From Tianweitania sp. UT-5YL-CI-8 (lineage in GTDB: Bacteria; Pseudomonadota; Alphaproteobacteria; Rhizobiales; Rhizobiaceae), in the NCBI RefSeq assembly GCF_030010215.1, contig NZ_JASCRR010000021.1, forward strand, positions 1 through 57,594: 57,594 bases of DNA. The letters run 5' to 3'. Positions within the stretch are counted from its first letter, which is position 1. Every line of letters starts with the position of its first letter. The notes under the pieces are model-generated. The model was not told the DNA's origin. It made no database searches and saw nothing but the letters and a program-made list of their open reading frames with translations. Made by a program: the position numbers and the translations under genes. Below, one piece after another: positions 42,895-50,854 of the stretch.

Positions 42895-43040
42895 GGGTCC
42901 GTATCCAAAGCCTTGTGACAGCAGATGTGGGAATGGTTAGGCGACAGAAAAAAGAATGTCAATTTGATTGTGATTTTTCTTGCAAAGAATGAAAAGACGG
43001 GTCAATGTCGAGCGCAAAGACAACCTGGAGGCGACTTAGG
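42895..43040. promoter_or_regulatory. AT-rich divergent promoter region
   Basis: The gap between the T4SS operon and the secreted-nuclease operon is clearly AT-richer than its surroundings (for example around 42940-43000), so both promoters are probably here. No box pair is clear enough to mark. Confidence 0.4.
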
Positions 43041-43643
43041 ATGAGGCGAGCGGCCGGGTACCTGGCGGCGATCAGCGCGTGCCTGCCCGCCTATGCGGCC
43101 GGACTGGTCGACGAGGCCTATGTCCGTTCGCTCGCCGCGCCCGGAAAGACGGTGCTGGTCATGGAATATTACGACGGCCAGGGCAAAGTGGCGGACCGCA
43201 AAGGCTATGCGTCAGCCTCAGGGTTCAAAGCGGTCTCGGCGACAGACTTCCGGGTCGACGCCGATCTGACGGTTCATCTTTACGGGATCGAGCCGTGCAA
43301 GGGTGACATGGTTAATCGCAAGGAAGGTTTTGCTGGATCCTGTGACGATTACGCTCGCCAGGGTCTCGCAACGCTGCTCCAGTCTCCCCGTGTGATCTAC
43401 TGCCGTGCCTTTGTCAGCGAGACTGGCGCTCGGACGCAGGACGCAACGTGCTACGGCTACTACAACTACCCAGGCAGCCTCGACTCGATTGACATGTTCG
43501 AGGAGCAGCTGGTTTCGCTCGGCACTCACCGCATCGAAAAAGGGGCGGACGGGATACCCACAAGAGCCGATCTAAAAGAGGCCGAGGATATCGGTCGCCG
43601 CGGCTACGGTATGTGGGCTGATCCAAGGGTTGCGGGCGAATGA
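43041..43643 (+). CDS. Secreted SNase-fold protein 1, catalytically degenerate (200 aa)
   Basis: A signal peptide (residues 1-20, ending AYAA) precedes an OB-fold domain with the order of thermonucleases. At the active-site strand it reads VHLYGIEPCKG, where canonical SNases have R..GIDTPE, so Arg, Asp and Glu are replaced by His, Glu and Lys. The closing GYGMW motif remains. GGAGG before ATG 43041 decides the start over 43005. It overlaps the next gene by ATGA. Probably a binding protein rather than a nuclease. Confidence 0.7.
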   Translation: MRRAAGYLAAISACLPAYAAGLVDEAYVRSLAAPGKTVLVMEYYDGQGKVADRKGYASASGFKAVSATDFRVDADLTVHLYGIEPCKGDMVNRKEGFAGSCDDYARQGLATLLQSPRVIYCRAFVSETGARTQDATCYGYYNYPGSLDSIDMFEEQLVSLGTHRIEKGADGIPTRADLKEAEDIGRRGYGMWADPRVAGE

Positions 43644-44176
43644 AGTCCCCTGCCCTCTTCCTGTCGCTGACCGCCGGCTTGACACCGGCAACGGCCGCAC
43701 CGCCGGAGGGCTACTTCGAACTGAAGCCAGGCGTGACGCTCGAAAGCGGAGACAGCTGGCACGACAGCGGCCGACACTTCCGTCTCTTCGGCGTGCAGGC
43801 CTGTCTGCGCGGAACGGCCTATACCGATAAATCGGGCGCTCGTCGCGACTGCGGGGAAGCGTCCATGGCGGTTTTTGCCGCCTACATCGCGGATACCCAT
43901 CCTGTCTGCGCGCAGGTCGCGCAATCGGGCGGAACGGTCTTCGTGTCCTGCTACGCCACGATCGGCTCCGACCGGCTGGACCTCGCCAATCTGATGATCT
44001 CCTCCGGCTTTGCCTTCGCCTCCCTCGACGGACGCAGCCTGCCCCACCACACGCCCTACGCTGTGGTGGAGCAGGCCGCGCGGGAAAAGAAGATCGGTCT
44101 CTGGCAATTCGACGATGTCCAGCATCCGGCGATCCTGCTCGGACAACGCGCGGCCTCTGAAGGGACATCGCCATGA
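43640..44176 (+). CDS. Secreted SNase-fold protein 2, catalytically degenerate (178 aa)
   Basis: The signal peptide (about residues 1-19) is followed by an SNase-like domain. The active-site strand is FRLFGVQACLRG: Arg is kept, but the Asp and Glu positions are Gln and Leu. The C-terminal AAREKKIGLWQF is a clear SNase hallmark. Overlaps both neighbours by ATGA-type junctions, so all three are made together. Confidence 0.75.
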   Translation: MKSPALFLSLTAGLTPATAAPPEGYFELKPGVTLESGDSWHDSGRHFRLFGVQACLRGTAYTDKSGARRDCGEASMAVFAAYIADTHPVCAQVAQSGGTVFVSCYATIGSDRLDLANLMISSGFAFASLDGRSLPHHTPYAVVEQAAREKKIGLWQFDDVQHPAILLGQRAASEGTSP

Positions 44177-44868
44177 CGTCGGCTGCCGTCAGGTCGAGCG
44201 TCGTGACGCTGCTGCTAACCGCCCTGCCCTATCCGGTCCAGTCGGCGGACATCTTGCGTGATCAAGGACGATCGTCCGTCGAAGCAAGCGAGGTTCCCGA
44301 GCTGAGCGCGGCAACAAAAATCTCCGGCCAGGCCTCGGTCATCGATGGGCGAACGCTTTGGTTCCCAATGGGCCGGCACAAGGTTCGGCTGGCCTCGATC
44401 GACACCTGTGAACTGCCGCAATGGACTTACGACCCACGCCAGCATACGGAAAGCAGTATCCCTAAGCCGGTCCCCTGTGGCCCGCTGGCGAAGGCATGGC
44501 TGAAGCGGACGATTGGCAATGCGCCGGTGAATTGCCTGGTGCAGGCGTACGACGTCGATGGCGGACTCCTCGGACGTTGCACGGTGCGCGGTCGCGATCT
44601 TGCGCTGGAGATGGTGCGTGTCGGCTGGGCCCGGGTGAACTCTCCGGCGCCGGCTGATTATCTGACCTGGCAGAACTACGCCATGTCGGCCCGACACGGC
44701 ATGTGGTCCACCTATGTGCTCGATATGCCGGAGTGGCGTCGCAAGGCGGTGGACCGGACACTCGCAAGGCGACCGATCGCGGATTTCAACCTGCTTGCCG
44801 AACGCGAAAGCGAGATTTCTCCACCGTTCGAAGATGCGCACAGGCGCCCGAAGCGCACAGATCGATAG
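44173..44868 (+). CDS. Secreted thermonuclease-family protein 3, active-site residues present (231 aa)
   Basis: The signal peptide (about residues 1-25) is followed by GQASVIDGRTLWFP, then VRLASIDTCELPQW with R72, D77 and E80 in the catalytic positions, LLGRCTVRGRDLALEMVRVGWARV, and RHGMW. Only the DGDT motif is altered, to DGRT. It is therefore the likely active nuclease of the trio. Would act in the periplasm or outside, next to the T4SS. Confidence 0.8.
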   Translation: MTSAAVRSSVVTLLLTALPYPVQSADILRDQGRSSVEASEVPELSAATKISGQASVIDGRTLWFPMGRHKVRLASIDTCELPQWTYDPRQHTESSIPKPVPCGPLAKAWLKRTIGNAPVNCLVQAYDVDGGLLGRCTVRGRDLALEMVRVGWARVNSPAPADYLTWQNYAMSARHGMWSTYVLDMPEWRRKAVDRTLARRPIADFNLLAERESEISPPFEDAHRRPKRTDR

Positions 44869-44889
44869 GCTGATCGAGGAGACGTCCCT

Positions 44890-45375
44890 ATGTACGGAGC
44901 CAGGCTGACCGCAACAGCGACAATCCTCGCCGCGGCGACGTGGATGTCGTTCCCGGACCGTGTTGAGGCGAGTGAGTGGGGATGCGAGGTGCTCTTGTGT
45001 GCGTCATCCTCGAACCCGGCCTGGCGAGGCGTACCGGCTTGTCACCCACCGATGAACCGCCTGATTTCGGCCATGCAAGGCTGGGGGTTTTCCTGGCCGA
45101 CCTGCCCCGAGGCCGGAACCGGCAAACCCGGTTATGAGGCCTACGACGAGTGTCCTGCAGGTTGGAGCGTTGGATCCAGCAATCAGGATCATGGCGGTGG
45201 TCAGGGTGACCTCTGCGTGCAGGTTCGCAACAGCTGTCCGTCAGGCTTTGGCGGTCGCGATGGTTGCGAACAGACCGCAACGATGCCTCGCCCGATGCGA
45301 GAGGATCCATATTATTTCGATATCAGGGCCGACGACGGCAACGTGAATCGGCACTGGTTCAACCTGCGCCGGTAG
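44890..45375 (+). CDS. Secreted cysteine-rich protein, T4SS-associated (161 aa)
   Basis: A signal peptide (about residues 1-27) is followed by WGCEVLLCASSSNPAWRGVPACHPPMNRLI, a pattern I associate with small secreted proteins encoded beside alphaproteobacterial T4SSs. The mature protein has eight cysteines, suggesting disulfides. GGAG lies upstream of ATG 44890. It is the last gene of the secreted-nuclease operon. Function unknown. Confidence 0.7.
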   Translation: MYGARLTATATILAAATWMSFPDRVEASEWGCEVLLCASSSNPAWRGVPACHPPMNRLISAMQGWGFSWPTCPEAGTGKPGYEAYDECPAGWSVGSSNQDHGGGQGDLCVQVRNSCPSGFGGRDGCEQTATMPRPMREDPYYFDIRADDGNVNRHWFNLRR

Positions 45376-45404
45376 CCATAGAGGCACCAGAAATCCCCGT
45401 CCGG

Positions 45405-45830
45405 TCACCTCTGCGGCTGTTCCGTTCGACGCGCAACCTCGGGCAGCGGACGCGAACCCCCCTCCATTTCATTACCGCCGCCGGGAGCCCTGCGGCCGAG
45501 AGCTTTTGCCAGGTCAGGTCTGAACGGATGCAGGGTGTGGATTGCGCGTTCTACCTCGCTCACCGGCAGGACCGTGGCGTTGGAGGTCATGAGCGCCATC
45601 AGATAAAGGAGCTTGTCCCGCGCTTCCCCGGAGTTCGCGGGCTTCAGAGCGACCAACGCCTCCAGCGCCCTAATCTCACGCATTCCGTAAAATCGGACGA
45701 CAGGATGGAGAAGAAGAGACCAAGGTTGACGAGAGTATCTGCGCAGGCTGGCTGCTGTCAACCGCGTTCTGTAGTGCAGCGATACTGCCTGTCGAATCGT
45801 ACCAGTTCGACTGGTTGGCGTGAGACCCAT
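45405..45830 (-). CDS. Hypothetical protein (141 aa)
   Basis: A - strand frame with GGAG eight bases before ATG 45830. Its C-terminal half (MREIRALEALVALKPANSGEARDKLLYLMALM, then VERAIHTLHPFRPDLAKALG) is helical and protein-like. A longer frame to 45914 has only a TTG start. It faces the convergent cysteine-rich gene. The opposite strand is also open here, but with poor composition. Confidence 0.5.
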   Translation of the reverse strand: MGLTPTSRTGTIRQAVSLHYRTRLTAASLRRYSRQPWSLLLHPVVRFYGMREIRALEALVALKPANSGEARDKLLYLMALMTSNATVLPVSEVERAIHTLHPFRPDLAKALGRRAPGGGNEMEGGSRPLPEVARRTEQPQR

Positions 45831-46051
45831 CCGATTTTCTCCAGAACTGCCTTCCCCGCATGCGGAGAGCTGACGATCGCTCCAGACGTTCCGAATCTTA
45901 CTCTCAGCAATCAAGTTTGATTGAAAGGGGGTATCTGCCTCCCCTTTTTCGCAATGGGGATGGCATCATCCCCTTTTGTGCAGTGCGAATATGCGATCAT
46001 ATGCATCACCCTGGGCGGCGCGGGTGACTCGATTTATCGGGAGACCGACTC

Positions 46052-46678
46052 GTGCACAGAGCCCTCGTCGTCGAAGACCAGAACCTGATGCGCCTGGCCC
46101 TCATGGCCGAACTGCGCGCGGGCCTGCGAGACTGCTATGTCGCCGGCGCCCAAACCCTTCCAATGGCAAAGCAGCTTCTCGAGCAAGATCAGTTCGATCT
46201 TGTGATCACTGATCCTGGCCTGCCAGGCTTCGACCCAACTTCTCGTCATGATCGACTTCACGTTGTAGAGACGATCATCGAGGCCGCGCCCGGTGCCGTA
46301 CATATCGTCGTCACCGGTTCGGATGACGAGGAAGAGGCTTCGGCTTGCCGATTGCTCGGCGCGAGAGCCTATGTCTGCAAGACGGGATTGTCGCAAGGCG
46401 AGCTGCCCCTCGTGCTCGAACAGATCGACCGGGGCGAATTCTCCATCCAGTTGTCCGATCTGGACACTGCGCAACTGGATTTGCGCTTCCCTACCCTTAC
46501 GCCCCGCGAGGACGAGATCCTCGCCATGATGATGCATCGCAATACCGGTACGAAGCGTCGCGCGGTATTTCAGGAGCTGGCGACCAAGGCTGGAATCAAT
46601 GCCGCTAGCGCCGAAAGATACTACAAGCAGGCGCGCGCCAAGCTGTTGAAGTTGGGTCGCCTCCCCGAGGGGCTCTGA
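46052..46678 (+). CDS. Response regulator with C-terminal helix-turn-helix (208 aa)
   Basis: The receiver domain has the full acidic pocket: E8, D9, phosphorylation site D54 in VITDPGLPG, T88 and K110 (YVCKTG). The output domain (about 145-200) starts LTPREDEILAMMM and has a helix-turn-helix-like end (ELATKAGINAASAERYYKQARAKLLKL), LuxR-like but not standard. GTG 46052 has GGGAG close upstream. It heads an operon ending with a histidine kinase, its likely partner. Confidence 0.85.
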   Translation: MHRALVVEDQNLMRLALMAELRAGLRDCYVAGAQTLPMAKQLLEQDQFDLVITDPGLPGFDPTSRHDRLHVVETIIEAAPGAVHIVVTGSDDEEEASACRLLGARAYVCKTGLSQGELPLVLEQIDRGEFSIQLSDLDTAQLDLRFPTLTPREDEILAMMMHRNTGTKRRAVFQELATKAGINAASAERYYKQARAKLLKLGRLPEGL

Positions 46679-46681
46679 CGG

Positions 46682-47386
46682 ATGAGCGAACTCAACATCC
46701 ACGGCGTGCTCGTGCCGATCGCACCGAACGAAGTCTCGCCGGAAGTCTGGAATGCTCTGGAAACCGGCGCCTATGAGGCGAACGAAGCACGGCGAGTTGC
46801 TCGTGCCATACGTCCAGGAGATCGCGTTCTGGAGCTTGGCGCCGGCCTGGGCGTCATCACATCGATCATCGCCTCGGTTGAGGACGTTCGTGTCTGGAGT
46901 TTCGAGGCCGATCCGCAGACCACCCGGCTTGCCAAACGTGTCATCGACGTGAACTGCGACGGCAATGTCGTGCTCTCAAACGGCATCCTGGCGGCGGGCC
47001 CTTCCAAGACGGTGCCCTTCTACCGTCGGGCGGACTTCTGGATGTCGTCGGGATTTGCGGAGCAAGGCCCCTATGAAGAGGTCATCGAGATCGCATCAGG
47101 CGACATCGACGCCTTCATCGAGCAGCATAGCATCAACGCCGTGGTCATGGATGTCGAGGGAGCAGAGCTTGACCTGCTGCAGGACGCAAAGTTGCCGGGG
47201 GTAGAGCGCGTCTTCCTGGAACTGCACGACCACCTTTATGGCCTGTCGGGAGTTCAGGCGATCACCGCGGCCATGGCGAAGAAGGAACTGATCTACGATC
47301 CGCGGGGATCGAGTGGCCCCTGTGTTCTTTACTCGGTAGACGACGGCGAAAGAGAATTCGATGCGGAGGTGGCCTATGCGATTTGA
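46682..47386 (+). CDS. FkbM-type methyltransferase (234 aa)
   Basis: SAM-binding motif RVLELGAGLGVIT (about residues 48-60), FEADPQTTRLAKRVIDVN, and the FkbM hallmark VVMDVEGAELDLLQDAKLPGVERVFLELHDH. FkbM methyltransferases act on sugars or polyketide hydroxyls in most known cases; here the substrate is unknown. It lies between a response regulator (3 bases upstream) and a periplasmic protein (11-base overlap). Confidence 0.85.
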   Translation: MSELNIHGVLVPIAPNEVSPEVWNALETGAYEANEARRVARAIRPGDRVLELGAGLGVITSIIASVEDVRVWSFEADPQTTRLAKRVIDVNCDGNVVLSNGILAAGPSKTVPFYRRADFWMSSGFAEQGPYEEVIEIASGDIDAFIEQHSINAVVMDVEGAELDLLQDAKLPGVERVFLELHDHLYGLSGVQAITAAMAKKELIYDPRGSSGPCVLYSVDDGEREFDAEVAYAI

Positions 47387-47918
47387 TACATTCCTCGGCG
47401 CCCTCTCGGGGCTATTGGCCTTCGCTTCGATGGCCGCCGCCTCCACCGATCCGAGCGTCCTCACCATCGAAGGTGATCAGCGAACCGTTTCCGACCGATA
47501 TCCCGTCGAGCGGTTGCGCTCGGGCTTCGAGAACGTCGAAATCGAAACGCGAACGCCGTGGACCAAGGAAGGCGAAACCATCAAGTTCCGGGGTCCGAGG
47601 ATCGCCGACGTTCTGCGGAGGCATGGGCTGCAGGGGGACAAGTCAGTGCAGTTCATCGCGTACGACAATTTCACCTCGGAGATCCTGCTGGAAGAAATCC
47701 AGAACTACCAGCCGATTTTTGCGATCGACCGCGCGTGCGTCAGCGCGGACGTACGGTCCGGCAGATGCAAGACAGATCAGGAATTCACGCCGCTATCTCC
47801 CGAGGAACAGGGGCCGATCTTTCTGGTATGGCCCTATGATCAGCTCCCTGCGGAATATGTACCCGCCCGCAATTCAATCTGGGTCTGGTTTGTCGTGGCC
47901 GTCAGGCCGGTGGAATGA
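47376..47918 (+). CDS. Periplasmic protein, molybdopterin-oxidoreductase-like fold (180 aa)
   Basis: Signal peptide (about residues 1-22) followed by VLTIEGDQ, then ETIKFRGPRIADVLRRHGLQG and FIAYDNFTSEILLEEIQNYQPIFAI. This resembles the small sulfite-oxidase-fold proteins annotated molybdopterin-dependent oxidoreductase-like, which usually lack the cofactor-binding cysteine. GCGGAGGT precedes ATG 47376. Its overlap with the histidine kinase (ATGA at 47915-47918) suggests it could be a periplasmic sensor subunit, an inference. Confidence 0.65.
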   Translation: MRFDTFLGALSGLLAFASMAAASTDPSVLTIEGDQRTVSDRYPVERLRSGFENVEIETRTPWTKEGETIKFRGPRIADVLRRHGLQGDKSVQFIAYDNFTSEILLEEIQNYQPIFAIDRACVSADVRSGRCKTDQEFTPLSPEEQGPIFLVWPYDQLPAEYVPARNSIWVWFVVAVRPVE

Positions 47919-49183
47919 GGAGGTATGCGCCAAGGCTCAAAGCCGCCCTGCCCTTTACAAGCCTGGGTATCGCGCTGCTTCTCTGCGGCGGGGCTTTCGT
48001 CCGATCCGAACAGTATCGTGCCGAATCGGACCTGAACTACAGTCAGACGTACGAAGTTCAGTGGCGGACGACGCAAATCCGTGAGCATCTTGCTCGGATC
48101 CATGGCGAGCTGCGCCTGGCGGCGGCGACCGGTCGGATGGAAGCTGATCTCAAACGCCAGGTCTTTTTGCTCAATACGAATGTCGACCAGCTGCTGAAGC
48201 TCGAGTATGCGCCAAAATTCTTGGGCGACCGCGATGTCGAGCTACTGCGCGGCTTGCAGGCCATAGCGAGCGACCATCTTGATCCCATACTCGAAGGCAG
48301 CACGGCCTTCAAAGGCGCGCTTCAGGTCGTGCCTGATTTGGAACAGCGGATGTTCGAGGTTTCCGGCACCGCGGTTGCGCATGCCGAGACCTTGAACACG
48401 ACAACGCACATTGAAGAAGCGGCGTCGCGAAACAGGTTCTTGTTTGCGGTTGCGTTGGTACTCGCCGCTGTCGGCTATACGATCATCCATCTGCGAAATG
48501 CCCTGACCAAAAGGCAGGAGCAGCACCTGCGTTCGTTCTCTGCGCTCTACGCGCACATGACGCGGTCGCGTGTCACCGCCTTGAAGCTGTTTCTGGTCTA
48601 TCAGGACGAAGAGTACGTAAAGCACCCCGAAATGCTAGTGCCGGCAAGAGAAGCGATCCAGCAGCTGGAAGCCATCACGAACGGCCTCGGCGCAATAGCG
48701 TATGCGAATACGGACTCGCGTCGGGAAAGTCTGGCAACCGTTCTCGATCAGCTAGGCACGATGAGCCCCTGCAAGCTTCATATGCACATAAGCCCGAACG
48801 CTGCCCAAGCGCTCGTGCCGGCTGCGCCGATGCGCCTGATCCTCGATGAACTCGTCCAGAATGCCGAAGCTGCGCTAGGAAACCAACCGAAAGGCCAGAT
48901 CACGGTCGCCGCAAAAGTCAACGATCGCCGTTTCTCCAAGCGACGCGACCTGATGGTCGAAGTTCTCGATGACGGCCCGGGCATGTCAGCCGATGTGTTG
49001 GCGAGGGCGAAAACGCCATTCTTCTCTACGCGTGCGGGCTCACACACCGGGCTGGGATTGACGGGTTGCGCGCAGATGGCGGCCGCTTTCGAGGGCGAGA
49101 TTACGGTCGCATCGAAATTGGGAAGTGGGACTTCGGTACAGGTGCGAATACCTGTAGGTCGGAACGCCGGCGCGAGCAATTGA
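47915..49183 (+). CDS. Sensor histidine kinase, atypical H-box (422 aa)
   Basis: Two membrane helices (about 10-29 and 175-193) flank a ~145-residue periplasmic domain. The kinase part has N-box ILDELVQNAEAAL (309-321), G1 DDGPG (352-356) and G2 GLGL (379-382). The expected dimerisation helix contains only H214 (YAHMTRSR), without the usual following Glu/Asp and Pro. Phosphotransfer chemistry may therefore be non-standard, or H214 may suffice. Likely pairs with the response regulator at 46052. Confidence 0.8.
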   Translation: MRRYAPRLKAALPFTSLGIALLLCGGAFVRSEQYRAESDLNYSQTYEVQWRTTQIREHLARIHGELRLAAATGRMEADLKRQVFLLNTNVDQLLKLEYAPKFLGDRDVELLRGLQAIASDHLDPILEGSTAFKGALQVVPDLEQRMFEVSGTAVAHAETLNTTTHIEEAASRNRFLFAVALVLAAVGYTIIHLRNALTKRQEQHLRSFSALYAHMTRSRVTALKLFLVYQDEEYVKHPEMLVPAREAIQQLEAITNGLGAIAYANTDSRRESLATVLDQLGTMSPCKLHMHISPNAAQALVPAAPMRLILDELVQNAEAALGNQPKGQITVAAKVNDRRFSKRRDLMVEVLDDGPGMSADVLARAKTPFFSTRAGSHTGLGLTGCAQMAAAFEGEITVASKLGSGTSVQVRIPVGRNAGASN

Positions 49184-49572
49184 TACTCTTAGCTGTGCGA
49201 TGCCACAGCCATGGCAACGAGAACGGACGCAACCGTCTCCGTCATCGTTGTGGGAACTCATAAGGGGGCCGGCGACCGCACCGGCAGAACCGATGATAAT
49301 AGCGCATTTACCGCGGTAAATCCCGCGATCCTTTAATCAAATCAAACAGGTGGTGGTTGCCGTCGAAGCGCGTCCTTGTGAGCAAATCTGGAAATGGGCG
49401 ATTTGAGGGTTTCGTCGACGATGCGCGTCACCTACAGCCGCTAGAGACGGCCGGATGTCTGCCATTAACCTTCTGTTAACGCAAAAGTTCTTGCTGCGAT
49501 TTCCGAATCGGGGCTTAATGGCGCTTATTCGATTGTTTGCAGTCAAAAAGCGCCAATTCAGGTTTCGCCAAA
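49184..49572. promoter_or_regulatory. Upstream region of repABC
   Basis: A 389-base gap containing the perfect palindrome at 49306-49321 and AT-rich DNA with GTTAAC-type motifs near 49467-49479 that would suit the repABC promoter. No gene seen. Confidence 0.5.
49306..49321. promoter_or_regulatory. parS-like palindrome upstream of repA
   Basis: ATTTACCGCGGTAAAT is a perfect 16-bp palindrome. A near-identical copy lies between repA and repB (50783-50798), so both are probable RepB-binding partition sites. Confidence 0.75.
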
Positions 49573-50775
49573 ATGAATGCTATGCCTAGGCTGCCGAGTT
49601 TCGAGTTCGATGACACGATCCTCGAGCAGGGCGCGGAGATCTCGCGCAGGCTCGATCAGCTGCGGCTCGAGAAATTTCCGCCCAACGCGAAGAAGAACCT
49701 GCGGTCCTTCACGATGGCCGAGGTCGCCCACTATCTTGGTGTATCTCAGAATAATCTCAAGCGGCTTCATCTTGAAGGCAAAGGACCCATACCGGAGCAA
49801 GCGGCCTCCGGTCGCCGCACTTACACTGCCGAACAAATGCTGGAGTTGCGACATTTCCTGGATCGCCACGGTAGGACCGAGGTCAAGAAATACGTTCCAC
49901 ACCGGAAGCCGGGCGATAAGCTACAGGTTATCGCAGTCGTGAACTTCAAAGGCGGCAGCGGGAAGACCACCACGGCGGCGCATCTCGCTCAGCATCTTGC
50001 CCTAACAGGTCACCGGGTCCTCGCGATCGATCTAGACCCCCAAGCCTCCCTATCAGCACTGCATGGTTTTCAGCCTGAGTTGGACCGCAATCTTTCCTTG
50101 TACGACGCCATCCGATACGACGCCGAACGCAAACCTATTTCCGATGTTATTCTGCCGACGAATTTTCCGGGACTGGATATAGTCCCAGCCAATCTCGAAC
50201 TCCAGGAATACGAATACGACACTCCACTGGCGCTTCAGGATAAGTCGTCGAATGCAGGCAAGCAGTTTTTCACGCGGTTAGCGAAGGCCCTAGCCGACGT
50301 TGATGAACGATATGATGTGGTGGTGATCGATTGCCCTCCACAGCTAGGTTACCTAACCCTGACGGCATTGTCCGCGGCGACTTCCGTGTTGATCACGGTT
50401 CATCCCCAAATGCTCGATCTCATGTCCATGAGTCAGTTTTTGCTGATGCTCGGCGGGATCCTAAAAACCATAAAGGGGGCAGGAGCCGAGATCACGTTGG
50501 ACTGGTTCCGATACCTGATCACTCGGTACGAACCGACAGATATCCCACAAGCCCAGATGGTTGGGTTCATGCAGTCAATGCTGGCCGGCCAGATACTGGA
50601 AAGTCCAATGCTGAAGTCCACTGCAGTTTCCGACGCATCACTTACGAAGCAAACACTCTATGAGGTGGAAAGGTCGGCATTCACTCGATCGACGTACGAT
50701 CGCGCCATAGAGGCGCTGTACGCGGTGAACTCCGAAATAACCAGCCTCATTCACCGGGCTTGGGGCAGGGCATGA
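49573..50775 (+). CDS. RepA, ParA-family partition ATPase (400 aa)
   Basis: An N-terminal MerR-like DNA-binding segment (FTMAEVAHYLGVSQNNLKRLHLEGKGP) precedes the ATPase with Walker A FKGGSGKT (about 125-132), AIDLDPQASLS and VVIDCPPQLGYLT. It is the RepA of repABC plasmids: it segregates the plasmid with RepB and represses the operon. ATG 49573 is used; an upstream TTG adds no conserved sequence. Confidence 0.95.
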   Translation: MNAMPRLPSFEFDDTILEQGAEISRRLDQLRLEKFPPNAKKNLRSFTMAEVAHYLGVSQNNLKRLHLEGKGPIPEQAASGRRTYTAEQMLELRHFLDRHGRTEVKKYVPHRKPGDKLQVIAVVNFKGGSGKTTTAAHLAQHLALTGHRVLAIDLDPQASLSALHGFQPELDRNLSLYDAIRYDAERKPISDVILPTNFPGLDIVPANLELQEYEYDTPLALQDKSSNAGKQFFTRLAKALADVDERYDVVVIDCPPQLGYLTLTALSAATSVLITVHPQMLDLMSMSQFLLMLGGILKTIKGAGAEITLDWFRYLITRYEPTDIPQAQMVGFMQSMLAGQILESPMLKSTAVSDASLTKQTLYEVERSAFTRSTYDRAIEALYAVNSEITSLIHRAWGRA

Positions 50776-50782
50776 CGGCGAA

Positions 50783-50798
50783 ATTTACTGCGGTAAAC
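50783..50798. promoter_or_regulatory. Second parS-like site, between repA and repB
   Basis: ATTTACTGCGGTAAAC repeats the upstream palindrome with one centre mismatch and one outer mismatch, in the 79-base repA-repB gap. Confidence 0.7.
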
Positions 50799-50854
50799 AC
50801 CGCGGATTTTTCCGGCCTGCCCGAACCGATGTCGATATTGCGGAGCGGTTGATT

